A stretch of 64,000 nt of DNA from Rhodothermus marinus (GCF_009936275.1 NZ_AP019797.1:3269890-3333889); one strand, 5' to 3'; positions 26,424-35,560 are shown, counted from the first letter of the stretch. Program-made: numbers and translations. Notes: generated by a model from the sequence alone, not told the origin.

Positions 26424-27830
26424 ATGCGTCCCTTGCTGCTCTGCGCGTGGTTGCTGACCCTGGGCCCGGGACTGCTCGAAGCCCGGGCGCAGTCGGCCGA
26501 CACGCTCCGTCTGACGCTGATTCAGACGCTGCAACGCGCGCTCGAAGTCAGCCCCGACCTGCAGGCCGTCGAAGCCCGACAGGATTTCGCCGAAGCCCGC
26601 TACGATCAGGCCCGCGCCAGCCGCTTCCTGACGCAGTTTCAGCTCCAGACCGCCCACGCTGTGGGGCCGGGCCTCAAGATCCCTGAAAACAACACCTTTT
26701 CCACCGAAGCCCTGTACCTGAATCCCGAGGTGCGCAACGACTGGCGCAACGTGCGGCCGTTCAACCAGCTCGAAATCCAGCTCATCCAGCCGCTGTGGAC
26801 CTGGGGCGAACTCAGCGGCCAGATCCGGGCCGCCCGCTACGGCACCGAGGTCGAGGCCGCCGGCACGCGCCAGAAAGCGCTGGAAGTGGCTGCCCGCACC
26901 GGCGAGCTGTACTTCAGCCTTCAGCTCACCGAAGCGCTGCTCCGTCTGGCCCGCGAAACCGGCGAAATCCTGGACCGCGCCAAGGAAGAGGTGAACCGTC
27001 TGCTGCAGGAAGGCGACCCCACGGTGGACGACGCCGACCTGTTTCAGCTCCGCATCACCGAGCAGGAGTACCTGCAGCGTGTCGTCGAAGCCGAAGAGCG
27101 CCACCGGATCGCCCGCTCGGCGCTGGCCCGTCAGCTCCTGCTGCCCGATAGCGTGGTGATCGACCCGGCCGAAGGGCCGCTGGCGCCCCTTTCGTTCACG
27201 CTCCAGCCACTGGAAACCTACCTGGAACTGGCCGAAGCCAACCGCCCAGAGATCCAGCAGGCCCGGGCCGGACTGGCCGCCCGCGAAGCCCTCGTGGATG
27301 TGGCCCGCTCGGACTACTACCCGAAGCTGTTCCTGGGCATCTCCGGCCGCTGGACCTACACGGCCGGCCGCTACCGCCAGCCCAATCCGTACATCAGCGA
27401 TCCCTACCTGGGCGAAAGCCTGCGGGCCGGGCTCGGCTTCCGGCTGAACCTGAACTTCGGCCAGACGCGCGCCCGCGTCGAGCAGGCCCGCGCCCAGCGC
27501 AACGAAGTGGCCTACCAGCTGGAAGCCGCCCGCCAGCTCGTGCGCTTCGAAGTCGAAGAAGCCTACCGCAACGTCCGGATCGCACAGGCGGCGCTGGAAG
27601 CCCGCGACCGGGCCCTGACCATCAGCAAGGAATGGCTGCGCACCGAACAGATCAACTTCGACCTGGACCTCGGCGACACCGAAAACCTCGTGCGGGCCGT
27701 CCGTGAAAACCTCGAACTGCAGGCGCGGTACTACGAAGCTGTCTACAATTACAACCGGGCCGTGCTGCGCCTGCAACGCGCCGTCGGTGTGCTCGACCTG
27801 AACGTGCGGCGCGGCACGCTTGTTGAATAA
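26424..27830 (+). CDS. TolC-family outer-membrane efflux/channel protein
   Basis: About 468 residues from ATG 26424, where a signal peptide begins (RPLLLCAWLLTLGPGLLEARAQ); an upstream ATG at 26379 is in frame but adds no signal character. The mature protein has two long helical repeats typical of the outer-membrane efflux (OEP) fold, for example LQRALEVSPDLQAVEARQ and VRFEVEEAYRNVRIAQAAL in the second repeat. TolC trimers form an exit duct through the periplasm for type I secretion or efflux. No pump gene is nearby. The MlaC-like gene follows after 38 bases, so the pair may work together in envelope transport. Confidence 0.9.
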   Translation: MRPLLLCAWLLTLGPGLLEARAQSADTLRLTLIQTLQRALEVSPDLQAVEARQDFAEARYDQARASRFLTQFQLQTAHAVGPGLKIPENNTFSTEALYLNPEVRNDWRNVRPFNQLEIQLIQPLWTWGELSGQIRAARYGTEVEAAGTRQKALEVAARTGELYFSLQLTEALLRLARETGEILDRAKEEVNRLLQEGDPTVDDADLFQLRITEQEYLQRVVEAEERHRIARSALARQLLLPDSVVIDPAEGPLAPLSFTLQPLETYLELAEANRPEIQQARAGLAAREALVDVARSDYYPKLFLGISGRWTYTAGRYRQPNPYISDPYLGESLRAGLGFRLNLNFGQTRARVEQARAQRNEVAYQLEAARQLVRFEVEEAYRNVRIAQAALEARDRALTISKEWLRTEQINFDLDLGDTENLVRAVRENLELQARYYEAVYNYNRAVLRLQRAVGVLDLNVRRGTLVE

Positions 27831-27868
27831 ATTCGCAACACCTGATTCGCCAACAACCTGCTGCGATA

Positions 27869-28483
27869 ATGAACACCCCGAAACTTCTCGTGCTGCTGCT
27901 GATCGGCCTGCTGCTCGGTAGCTTTTCCGTTGCCCGGGCGCAGTCCAGTCCCGAAGCGCAGAAACTCCGCCAACTGCTGGAGTCGCGCGACCGCCAGATC
28001 AAAGCGCTGCTCGACGCCGGTCCGCTGACGTCCGAACGCCGCGAGCAGCTCAAAGACCTGATCAACGGCGTCGTCGACTTCGAGACGATGGGCCGGCTGG
28101 CACTGGGTCCCTTCTGGAACGACCTGACCCCCGCGCAGCGACAGGAGTTCGTCGAGGTCTTCAGCGACATCGTGCGCGAGCAGTCGCTCTCGGACCTGGA
28201 CATCTACCGTGCCCGCGTGCGCTACGACCGCGTCGAGGTGCAGGGCGACAGCGCCCGCGTCGTTACCACCGTCACCTACAAGGAAACGCCCACGCAGGTG
28301 GTCTATCTGTTCACGCGCCGCGACGGCCAGTGGAAGGCCTACGACATCATCATCGACGAGGTGAGCACCGTCGAAGGCTACGCCCGCTCCTTCCAGAGCG
28401 TGATCCGCAAGCGGGGCTTCGACGCGCTCATGAACAGCCTCCGGAAAAAGCAGGCCCAGCTGGCCCGCTCCAGTTCTTCGTAA
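27869..28483 (+). CDS. MlaC/Ttg2D-family periplasmic lipid-binding protein
   Basis: A 204-residue exported protein. A signal peptide (LLVLLLIGLLLGSFSVARAQ) precedes a domain with LINGVVDFETMGRLALG, LTPAQRQEFVEVFSDI, and VYLFTRRDGQWKAYDIIIDEVSTV, all typical of MlaC/Ttg2D. MlaC shuttles phospholipids across the periplasm for outer-membrane lipid asymmetry. The Mla ABC transporter genes are not in the window. It follows the TolC-like gene closely, suggesting co-transcription. Confidence 0.9.
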   Translation: MNTPKLLVLLLIGLLLGSFSVARAQSSPEAQKLRQLLESRDRQIKALLDAGPLTSERREQLKDLINGVVDFETMGRLALGPFWNDLTPAQRQEFVEVFSDIVREQSLSDLDIYRARVRYDRVEVQGDSARVVTTVTYKETPTQVVYLFTRRDGQWKAYDIIIDEVSTVEGYARSFQSVIRKRGFDALMNSLRKKQAQLARSSSS

Positions 28484-28564
28484 AACGAAAATTTCAAATC
28501 TTTGCCGAAAACCCGGCGCCTTTCGTATCGTTGGGTTGAGACCCCGGGTCTTAACCTTAACGTA

Positions 28565-29617
28565 ATGGCCGGTCCGCTTCAGGAGGGATACGTACTGCAC
28601 ACCTATGGCGCCGAGCGCTACGTGCGCCATGCGGTGGCTTCGGTAATCACGCTGCGGCGGCACGACCCGAACCGGCCGGTGGCGCTTTTCTGTCCGGACG
28701 AGCACCGGGCGCTGCTGGAACGGCACGGGCTGGATCGACTCTTTCAGGTGATCGCGCCGCTGCCCGAGGCGCATCGCTCCATCGTCGGTTTCAAACACCA
28801 TCTACACCGGTTCATGCCCTTCGACCGGTGCCTGTTCGTCGATGCCGACATGATCTGGTGCCGCAATCCCGATCCGCTCTGGCAACAACTTGCGGCCTTT
28901 CCGTTCACGGCCACCGGCCTGGAGCGTGCCGACTTCTTTTTCGGCGGCCCCAAAGGCCTCGGCGTGGTACTCGATGTGCTGCTGGATCGCCGGCGCCGGA
29001 CGCTGCGCCGCTTCGGCCTGACCTATCTGCCGCGCGTGCAGGCCGGAATGATCTACGCGCAGGATGCGACGCTGACGCGCACCGTCTGCGAACTGGCCTC
29101 GGAGTTTCTCGCCCGCCGCCACGAGACGCACTTCCGCAGCCGCCTCCACGAAGGCCGCAGCGAGGAATCCTGTGAGTGGAGCCTCGCCATGGCCATGAGT
29201 CGGCTGAACCTGCCCGTTTTCCCCTGGTTTGCCGGCCAGAACAGCCCGCAACTGGATTACATCGACGACCTGACCTCCCACGACCCCGACTTCAACCGGG
29301 TAACCTGCCGCTACTACACGGACCGCTTTGTGTATTCGCTTCGCGGGATTCCATCGCCGTTTCTGCGCCGGTTGCTGCTGAACCTGTTGACGCGCCTGCC
29401 GGGACGCGGCGACTACATGGAAGTGACGCCCTTTGCCCTGCACTTCGGCTGGCTGCACCAGAAGCAGCCGTTTTATGCCTTTGCCGAAAAAGTCTGGGCG
29501 GAGCTGACCCGCACGCCCGAAACGATCCCGCTACCGGACGGTGAGCAGATGCCAGAGCATGACGGTATGGCCGGTGTAGAGCCCCCGGCTCAGCCCGAAC
29601 AGCACGGCAAGGAGTAG
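28565..29617 (+). CDS. Glycosyltransferase-like protein (GT-A type, DAD motif)
   Basis: About 350 residues from ATG 28565. EGYVLHTYGAERYVRHAVAS opens the domain and FDRCLFVDADMIWCRNPD holds a DAD-type metal/nucleotide-sugar motif at residues 93-95, as in GT8-like enzymes. There is no signal peptide or membrane segment. The donor and acceptor are unknown. I prefer 28565 to the frame's first ATG (28502), which lies in unlike sequence. The last 87 bases overlap the 3' end of the opposite-strand membrane protein gene, and the final residues (PEHDGMAGVEPPAQPEQHG) look disordered. Confidence 0.72.
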   Translation: MAGPLQEGYVLHTYGAERYVRHAVASVITLRRHDPNRPVALFCPDEHRALLERHGLDRLFQVIAPLPEAHRSIVGFKHHLHRFMPFDRCLFVDADMIWCRNPDPLWQQLAAFPFTATGLERADFFFGGPKGLGVVLDVLLDRRRRTLRRFGLTYLPRVQAGMIYAQDATLTRTVCELASEFLARRHETHFRSRLHEGRSEESCEWSLAMAMSRLNLPVFPWFAGQNSPQLDYIDDLTSHDPDFNRVTCRYYTDRFVYSLRGIPSPFLRRLLLNLLTRLPGRGDYMEVTPFALHFGWLHQKQPFYAFAEKVWAELTRTPETIPLPDGEQMPEHDGMAGVEPPAQPEQHGKE

Positions 29618-31189
29618 CCAGCATCCGGGGTGCAGCACGGCCAGCACCGCACGCAGCCAGCCCGGTCCTGCCACCACCTGCGCCACGTCGCGGAGCGTTC
29701 GCACCAGCGCCCAGCCTTCCACGAGCAGCCATAGCGCCAGCAGGACGTGCCCGGTCCCGGCATCCGGCTTCAGGCTGAGCGCGGCGATCATCAACAAAAA
29801 GAGCGGCCACCGGGGCATGTGCGCCAGCGTCCAGGCCTGCACGAAGCCGGTGCGCCGTCCCCATCGGCTGAGCAGTCGCACCCCCAGCGCCCAGCCTCCC
29901 AGCAGCACGAGACTCCCCGGCACCACGAGGAGCAGCACAGAGGGCGTCCGAACAGCTTCAACGATCGGCGTTGCCAGTTCCGGCGGAAGCAGTCCGACCA
30001 GCCAGGCGGCGGCCGGACTTTCCCGAAGCATCGCGGCCGTGACGGCCAGCGTGACGCCCAGCGCCACCCCTTCGGCCAGTCCCAGCACGCTCAGCGCCCC
30101 CGTCGGAAGATCACGGCCGTACTGCACAGCCTCGGCATAGAAGCCGTGTGCCCGGAAGTAACGCGCTCCCAGCAACCGAAACAGCGGCGAGAGCCGGTAG
30201 CTCAGCACCAGCAGTACGATCGGCACCCATCCGACCAGCACCGCCCAGGGCCAGGAATCCGACGGAGAACGCCCGGCCGGAAAGGCAAAGACCGTTTGCG
30301 TTCCCGCAAATACGCCACGCACCACATCAAGCGCCGGTCGCGCCCGCCCCTGCTGATCGTGCAGGCCATAGGCTTCCACAAACGGGCGATCCAGGTGCAG
30401 CGCTGGCCGCCGACGCTCGACATCCTGCCAGCGGTAGACGAACACCCACCCCTCAAAAGCCCCCTGCAGACGGTTCAGATGATGCTCCAGATAGCGCGCC
30501 TGCCATTCGGGCGAGTGCGGCACGCGCAGGCCACGGAGCGTATCGGCCCGGACCCAGGTGCCCAGCCGCCCGAGTCCGACAGGCACCGTCGGATGCGCCT
30601 GCTGCCAGCGCCGGAGCAGTTGCAGGGGATCTGCGGCATCGCGCGCGTCCAGCAGCACAAAATCCACCGCCTTCCCGCACCGATCGCCCTCGATGAAGCG
30701 CGTCTCGTAGTACACCTGCAGGTCCGGACGCGCCCGTCGCACGTCATCCCGCAGCGACTCGAAGTAGGCGCAGGCTTCCGGATCGGCCGTGTCGGCCAGC
30801 CGGGCCAGCCCGACGGCCCGCACCGAGGGGTGCCCGGCAATCTGCGCCAGCAGCCTGCGCAGCATTTCCCGGGCTTCAGGCCAACGCCGTCGAAGTTGCC
30901 GGGCCGGCTCTTCCGTGATCGGTAGCTCAACGAAAAGCGCAAGCCCCAGCGAGTCGGCCGCCGTCAGCAACCACGCCGGCACCGAATCCGTCTCCAGCCG
31001 CAGCGCTTCGGCGCCAGTCTGTCGGATGTGCTGCCACTGGTGCAGTGCCTGCACCGTGTCGTCCGGAAGCCGCCACACCAGCCCCCACGTCTGGGCCCTT
31101 ACGCCTGAAAGTCCGGATATTCCGAGCAAGATCAGGAGCCCGATAGCCAAAGCTTTAGAAATAATGACAGAAAAAATGTTTGGCTTCAA
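29531..31189 (-). CDS. Exported-domain plus multi-span membrane protein, unknown function
   Basis: A 552-residue protein. Residues 1-32 are a signal or anchor segment (ALAIGLLILLGISGLSGVRA). Residues about 33-300 form a soluble domain with a glycosidase-like TIM-barrel feel: LRLETDSVPAWLLTAADSLG, ALFVELPI, HPSVRAVGLARL, EGWVFVYRWQDVE. Residues about 315-550 contain several transmembrane segments (WAVLVGWVPIVLLVLSY, VLLLVVPGSLVLLGGWALG, LLLAVLFGLSRG). I cannot name a family. The soluble half may sense or cut a sugar polymer outside the membrane. Its 3' end overlaps the convergent glycosyltransferase-like gene. Confidence 0.72.
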   Translation of the reverse strand: MKPNIFSVIISKALAIGLLILLGISGLSGVRAQTWGLVWRLPDDTVQALHQWQHIRQTGAEALRLETDSVPAWLLTAADSLGLALFVELPITEEPARQLRRRWPEAREMLRRLLAQIAGHPSVRAVGLARLADTADPEACAYFESLRDDVRRARPDLQVYYETRFIEGDRCGKAVDFVLLDARDAADPLQLLRRWQQAHPTVPVGLGRLGTWVRADTLRGLRVPHSPEWQARYLEHHLNRLQGAFEGWVFVYRWQDVERRRPALHLDRPFVEAYGLHDQQGRARPALDVVRGVFAGTQTVFAFPAGRSPSDSWPWAVLVGWVPIVLLVLSYRLSPLFRLLGARYFRAHGFYAEAVQYGRDLPTGALSVLGLAEGVALGVTLAVTAAMLRESPAAAWLVGLLPPELATPIVEAVRTPSVLLLVVPGSLVLLGGWALGVRLLSRWGRRTGFVQAWTLAHMPRWPLFLLMIAALSLKPDAGTGHVLLALWLLVEGWALVRTLRDVAQVVAGPGWLRAVLAVLHPGCWLLLAVLFGLSRGLYTGHTVMLWHLLTVR

Positions 31190-31214
31190 GGTTACAAATT
31201 CGTTATCCGGGCGC

Positions 31215-31245
31215 TTGCCGTTTCAACACGTGCATTGTATCTTAA
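31215..31245 (+). promoter_or_regulatory. Putative promoter of the small OMP gene
   Basis: TTG at 31215-31217, a 20-base spacer and TATCTTAA at 31238-31245 follow the lineage promoter form. The OMP start codon lies about 93 bases downstream. Confidence 0.45.
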
Positions 31246-31337
31246 GGCGCATTCAGCGCCGTTCCCGGAAAATACGGCACAATCCTTTCTTCTCGAAACA
31301 GCGATCCCGTTATCTAAAACCAAACCGTACCATCGCC

Positions 31338-31847
31338 ATGAGACACGCAGCTTTACTGCTGACCGCCCTCTTTTTTGTGACCGCTGCAAAGGCGCAGGTC
31401 CCCTCGCCGGTTACGTTTGAACTGGGTCCCCGCGTCGGTTATGACATCGGGGGAGATGTAGAAGAGGCCTTTGTGGGCGTCGATGCCCGGCTGGGCGTCA
31501 TGGTCCTGCCCATCGACTTCCAGGCCACGTTCGACTACTACTTCATGGAAGAAAATGTAACGTTCTGGCAACTGGGTCTGAATGCCCTGCTGGGCTTCGG
31601 GCCGGGTCTTGTCTTTACGCCCTATGTGGGGGCCGGCCTGGGTATTGCTCGTACGTCGGTCAGTGCCGACCTGGGCGACTTCGGCGAATTCAGCGCCAGC
31701 GATACCGACACCGGCATCAATCTGATCGGCGGTGCCCGCTTCGGCGTTGGTCCGATTCGGCCCTTCGTACAGGCGCAGGTTACCGTCCTGGGCGATGTCG
31801 ATCTGGTGACGATCGCCGGCGGGTTGCTGTTCAAATTCGGGCCCTGA
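31338..31847 (+). CDS. Small outer-membrane beta-barrel protein
   Basis: A 169-residue protein. A signal peptide (RHAALLLTALFFVTAAKAQ) is followed by alternating hydrophobic strands with glycine turns (FELGPRVGYDIGGD, FTPYVGAGLGIART, LIGGARFGVGPIRPFVQAQ) and a C-terminal GGLLFKFGP ending near an aromatic, as in eight-stranded OmpX/OmpW-like barrels. The frame is open far upstream, to 30789, but that region is antisense to the neighbouring gene; ATG 31338 starts the signal peptide. Ligand or role is unknown. A terminator follows the gene. Confidence 0.87.
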   Translation: MRHAALLLTALFFVTAAKAQVPSPVTFELGPRVGYDIGGDVEEAFVGVDARLGVMVLPIDFQATFDYYFMEENVTFWQLGLNALLGFGPGLVFTPYVGAGLGIARTSVSADLGDFGEFSASDTDTGINLIGGARFGVGPIRPFVQAQVTVLGDVDLVTIAGGLLFKFGP

Positions 31848-31881
31848 GCCTAAACGGATCGTTTCGGAGCAAAACCAGAAA

Positions 31882-31911
31882 GGGCCGCGTCTGACTGGAC
31901 GCGGCCCTTTT
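31882..31911 (+). terminator. Rho-independent terminator of the OMP gene
   Basis: GGGCCGCGTC (31882-31891) pairs with GACGCGGCCC (31898-31907) around TGACTG, followed by TTTT. It lies 34 bases past the OMP stop. Confidence 0.9.
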
Positions 31912-31919
31912 CTGTTAGC

Positions 31920-32150
31920 AGCCTCATCGGCCGCCCGCTGAACCACAACCCCTGCAGGTCGGGGCAACCTGCAGTGTACGGACCGTGCTCGTCGGTCCGG
32001 TGGTGGGGTGCTGCGCACCCGCCACCCGTCGGGCTGGCCGTCCGGGTCCGGCCCGGCCTCGGCCACCGCAATGCACGGGCAATCTCGGAAACGTCGGTGT
32101 CATCTGTATGTCACCGATGTCGCGGGCGAGGCGACCGATCACGCGGCCGC
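31920..32150. other. Hairpin-rich non-coding stretch, candidate structured RNA
   Basis: No convincing gene lies between the OMP terminator and the ftsZ stop. The stretch holds CTGCAGGT/ACCTGCAG (31952-31959, 31967-31974), CGGACCG/CGGTCCG (31979-31985, 31993-31999) and a nested stem GGTGG..GGGTGC/GCACCC..CCACC (31999-32026) in succession. The outer ends (31923-31934 and 32129-32140) can also pair; one mismatch becomes a G-U pair only when read on the minus strand, which slightly favours a minus-strand RNA. I looked for SRP, RNase P, tmRNA and 6S signatures and found none. Confidence 0.35.
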
Positions 32151-32151
32151 A

Positions 32152-33393
32152 TCAGTCCAGCATCTTGCGCAAAAAAGCCGGCGTGTCCGGATTGTCCTTC
32201 CGGATACGTTCGCCCCGCTCCCGGAGTTCGTCCGCCTGCAGCCGGCGGATGTTTCCCAGGCGTTCCCCTTCGGCCGGCGTCGTGCCCGGAATGACGCGCC
32301 GTTCGAAAGCCGGCGTGTCGAGCCGCTTCAGATTCTCCTCGCCTTTGTAGTTGATGTACGGGTCTTCGGGCTCGAGCGGGACGGTCCGGCGACGTCCCAC
32401 CGTCTCCGGCCGCTGCTCGCGGTCGAAGCCGGTGGCGATGACCGTCACGCGCAGATCGTCGCCCATGTTATCGTCGATCACCGTACCGAAGATGACCTCC
32501 ACGTCCTCGCCGGCTTCCTGCTGGATGATACGAACGGCCGTGGTGGCCTCCCGGATACCCAGCGACCGGCCGGCCGTGATGTTGACCAGCACGTTCCGGG
32601 CTCCGGCGATCGATAGCCCGTCCAGCAGCGGGCTCGAAATGGCCGCAATGGCCGCCTTTTCGGCCCGGTTCTCGCCCGAGGCCACCGCCGAGCCCATGAT
32701 CGCCGTGCCCCCGTTCTGCATGGTAGTCTTCACATCGGCGAAGTCTAGGTTGATCAGGCCGTGCACGGTGATCAGATCGCTGATGCCGCGCGTGGCGTTG
32801 TAGAGCACCTCGTCGGCCTTCGCAAAAGCTTCCAGCAGCGTGGTATTCTCGTCGGAAATGTCGAGCAGGCGCTCGTTCGGGATGACGATCAGCGTATCGA
32901 CGTTTTCCTTGAGCAGGGCAATACCGTCGAGGGCGGCCTTCATGCGCTTGGGCCCCTCGCACTCGAAGGGTTTCGTGACGATGGCCACCGTCAGGATGCC
33001 CAGCTTCCGGGCGATGGCGGCCACCACGGGCGCACCGCCGGTACCCGTGCCGCCGCCCATGCCGGCCGTGATGAAGACCATGTCATAGCCTTTGAGCGCC
33101 TGTTCGATCTCCTCACGGCTTTCCTCGACAGCCTGCGCGCCGACGGCAGGTCGGGCGCCGGCACCCAGGCCCTTGGTCAGATTGCGTCCGACCTGAATCT
33201 TCACGGGCGCCTTGTTGGCGGCCAGCGCCTGGGCATCCGTGTTGATCGCGATGAAATCGACACCCTGGATGCCCCGCTCCAGCATGTTGTTGATGGCGTT
33301 GCCGCCACCACCGCCGATCCCGACGACACAGATCTTCGCTTCCGGATGCGCCGAGTCGTCGAACGCGAAGCGCGAACTGATGGACTGTTCCAT
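32152..33393 (-). CDS. ftsZ: Cell division protein FtsZ
   Basis: A tubulin-like GTPase of 413 residues. The N-terminal part has ICVVGIGGGGGNAINNM, the T4 loop reads MGGGTGTGGAPVVAAIA, and GLINLDFADVKTTMQNGGTA is the T7 region for GTP hydrolysis. The C-terminal peptide DTPAFLRKML matches the site used to bind FtsA. GAGGGGAG seven bases upstream supports ATG 33393, rather than the TTG at 33405. It polymerises into the division ring. It is the last gene of the division operon, 84 bases after ftsA. Confidence 0.97.
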   Translation of the reverse strand: MEQSISSRFAFDDSAHPEAKICVVGIGGGGGNAINNMLERGIQGVDFIAINTDAQALAANKAPVKIQVGRNLTKGLGAGARPAVGAQAVEESREEIEQALKGYDMVFITAGMGGGTGTGGAPVVAAIARKLGILTVAIVTKPFECEGPKRMKAALDGIALLKENVDTLIVIPNERLLDISDENTTLLEAFAKADEVLYNATRGISDLITVHGLINLDFADVKTTMQNGGTAIMGSAVASGENRAEKAAIAAISSPLLDGLSIAGARNVLVNITAGRSLGIREATTAVRIIQQEAGEDVEVIFGTVIDDNMGDDLRVTVIATGFDREQRPETVGRRRTVPLEPEDPYINYKGEENLKRLDTPAFERRVIPGTTPAEGERLGNIRRLQADELRERGERIRKDNPDTPAFLRKMLD

Positions 33394-33477
33394 GACTCCC
33401 CTCAATTTTTGGTTGTGGTTCAGCTTGTTTATTCCTCAGGCGCCGGGGCGAGCATCCCCGTCGCCATCGTGCCCCGA

Positions 33478-34746
33478 CTACAGTTCGTTGAACCAGGCCT
33501 TCATGCGGCTGGCGATCTTGCGCAACAGCATTTCACCCGGCATCGATTCGCCAGCACTCCGGGCGTGGACCTCCTGGCTCAGACCGGGCGACCCGATCAG
33601 TTCGGGTCGCAGGCCGTAGAGGACCAGCCCCACGGCCGTGGAAAACTTCGGATCGCTCACCTCGGCCACCATGCCGCCCGAAATCCCCATGGGCGAACCG
33701 ATCCGGGCTTCCATGCCGAGCACGTCGGCCGCCAGTTCGGCCGTGCCCGGAATGAGCGCGCCGCCGCCGGTGAGCACCACACCGGCCGCCAGATGCCGCG
33801 CATACCCGCTCCGCTTGATCTCGATGGCCGCAATCTCCAGAATTTCCTCCATGCGCGGCTGAATGATCTGCGCCAGCGTGCTTCGGCTGATGCGCTTTTC
33901 AGGTCGCCCGCCGATGCCCGGAATGGTGATCTCCTCGTCCTCTTCGATCAGATCGACCATGGCCACCCCGAAGCGGCACTTGAGCCGCTCGGCCTGGTCG
34001 CGCATGATCCCCAGCCCCTTCCGGATGTCGTCGGTCACCTTGTTGCCGGCCACGGCAATCACGCCGGTGTGCCGGATCGTGTTGTCCTCGAAGACGGCGA
34101 TGTCGGTCGTGCCGCCACCGATGTCGATCAGCGCCACGCCTATTTCTTTTTCGTCCGGGTGCAGCACGGCAAACGACGAAGCCAGCGGCTCGAGCACCAG
34201 GTCGGCCACCTCGTAGCCGGCCTTTTCGACGCAGCGATACACGTTTTTGGCGGCCGACACCAGCCCCGTGATGATGTGCACATTGGCCTCCAGGCGCACG
34301 CCGCTCATGCCCACCGGATCGACCACGCCGTCCTGTCCGTCCACGATGAACTCCTGCGGGATGACGTGCAGGATCTCCCGGTCGGCGGGCAGCGCCACAT
34401 GCGTGGTGTCTTCCAGCAGCCGCTCGACGTCGCGCCGCGTGATCTCGCCGTCCCGGTTCGAGATGGTGATGACGCCGCGGCTCTGGAAGCTCTGGATGTG
34501 ATCGCCGGCAATGCCCACGATCACCTGGCGCACCTGGATGCCGGCCGTCCGCTCGGCCTCGTGGAGGGCCGCCTGCAGCGAGGCCACCGTCTTGTCGATG
34601 TTCACCACGACGCCCCGGTTCAGGCCGTCGGACTCGGCCACGCCGACGCCCAGAATGTTCACCCGATTCGCCTCGTCGGCCGAAGCCACCACGGCACACA
34701 CTTTCGTGGTGCCGATGTCTACGCCCACAACAATGCGCTCATTCAT
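33478..34746 (-). CDS. ftsA: Cell division protein FtsA
   Basis: An actin-like ATPase of 422 residues from ATG 34746. It opens IVVGVDIGTTKVCAVVA (phosphate 1), has VLIDIGGGTTDIAVF-type sequence (ALIDIGGGTTDIAVFEDN), and ends VVLTGGGALIPGTAEL and an amphipathic-helix-like tail (LLRKIASRMKAWFNEL) for membrane attachment. It tethers FtsZ to the membrane. The frame continues upstream to 34809 but that overlaps ftsQ; the MNERIVV start overlaps the ftsQ stop by 8 bases, implying coupled translation. Confidence 0.96.
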   Translation of the reverse strand: MNERIVVGVDIGTTKVCAVVASADEANRVNILGVGVAESDGLNRGVVVNIDKTVASLQAALHEAERTAGIQVRQVIVGIAGDHIQSFQSRGVITISNRDGEITRRDVERLLEDTTHVALPADREILHVIPQEFIVDGQDGVVDPVGMSGVRLEANVHIITGLVSAAKNVYRCVEKAGYEVADLVLEPLASSFAVLHPDEKEIGVALIDIGGGTTDIAVFEDNTIRHTGVIAVAGNKVTDDIRKGLGIMRDQAERLKCRFGVAMVDLIEEDEEITIPGIGGRPEKRISRSTLAQIIQPRMEEILEIAAIEIKRSGYARHLAAGVVLTGGGALIPGTAELAADVLGMEARIGSPMGISGGMVAEVSDPKFSTAVGLVLYGLRPELIGSPGLSQEVHARSAGESMPGEMLLRKIASRMKAWFNEL

Positions 34747-35546
34747 GGCCCATCGCAGATTTTTGGGTGGACGGATGCGCCTCCTCGCGCACCACGATCT
34801 GATTCGCAAAACGCAGGTCGATCAACGAAAACGTCTTGTGTGGTTGCGTCAGCACCGCCTGTTGCCAGAAAGCCACCAGACGACGCAGCCGCCGCTCGAA
34901 GTCTTTCCGGCCCAGCCGAACCGGAACGCTGTGCTGTCCGGCTGCCGGCGTCGTGTAGAGCCAGAACTCGCCGTCCGGCGCCCGCACGATCTCCGAGATG
35001 AGCGCGCGTGCCGGGTCTTCCAGCCCGGCCAGGGCCGCCAGCAGCACCCGCACCGATTCATCCTCCAGCGGTCGCATCGGATGGGCCGGTCCCTGCACGC
35101 CGTAGAGCAGCGGCACGTCGGGGACCGGTCCGCGTCCCGGCGGCATGCCGTAGCCTTCGGCGTCCAGATAGCGCAGGGGACGGCCTCCGGCATCCATCTG
35201 AAGCACCACCGGCACCCGTTCTGCCACGGCAATGCGCAGCGTACCGGTGGGCCAGCGCGTGACCGAAGCCGCCTGCACCCACGGATGGCGCGCGACCCGA
35301 TCGGCAATCAGCGCCGGATCCAGGTCGAACAGCGCCGTGCCGGAATCGACGGCGGCCAGACGCCGCAGCTCTCCGGGATCGGCCTGACGCGCCCCCACGA
35401 TCTCAATGCGCGTTAGCCGCACGCTCTCCAGCCACAGCCAGGCCACGCCGCAGAGGGCCAGCACCGGCACCCCCGTCACCAGCAGCCGGAGCAGCCGGCG
35501 GCGGACACCCGACTTCTTCGTCGGAGTCCTGCGGGTCGTATGTGCC

Positions 35547-35560
<14 letters not shown>
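34739..35560 (-). CDS. ftsQ: Cell division protein FtsQ/DivIB
   Basis: A 273-residue bitopic protein. A very basic cytoplasmic start (PRKAHTTRRTPTKKSGVRRR) leads to one transmembrane segment (LVTGVPVLALCGVAWLWL), then a POTRA domain (RIEIVGARQADPGELRRLA) and the FtsQ beta domain (WVQAASVTRWPTGTLRIAVAE). It links early and late division proteins. Sequence conservation is low as usual, but domain order and place in the operon make the call firm. It overlaps murC by 14 bases and ftsA by 8. Confidence 0.93.

Noticed and set aside
31353-32066. 237-codon minus-strand frame over the OMP gene and the hairpin region
   Set aside because: Mostly antisense to the signal-peptide-bearing OMP gene and its terminator; the unpaired part is hairpin sequence rather than protein.
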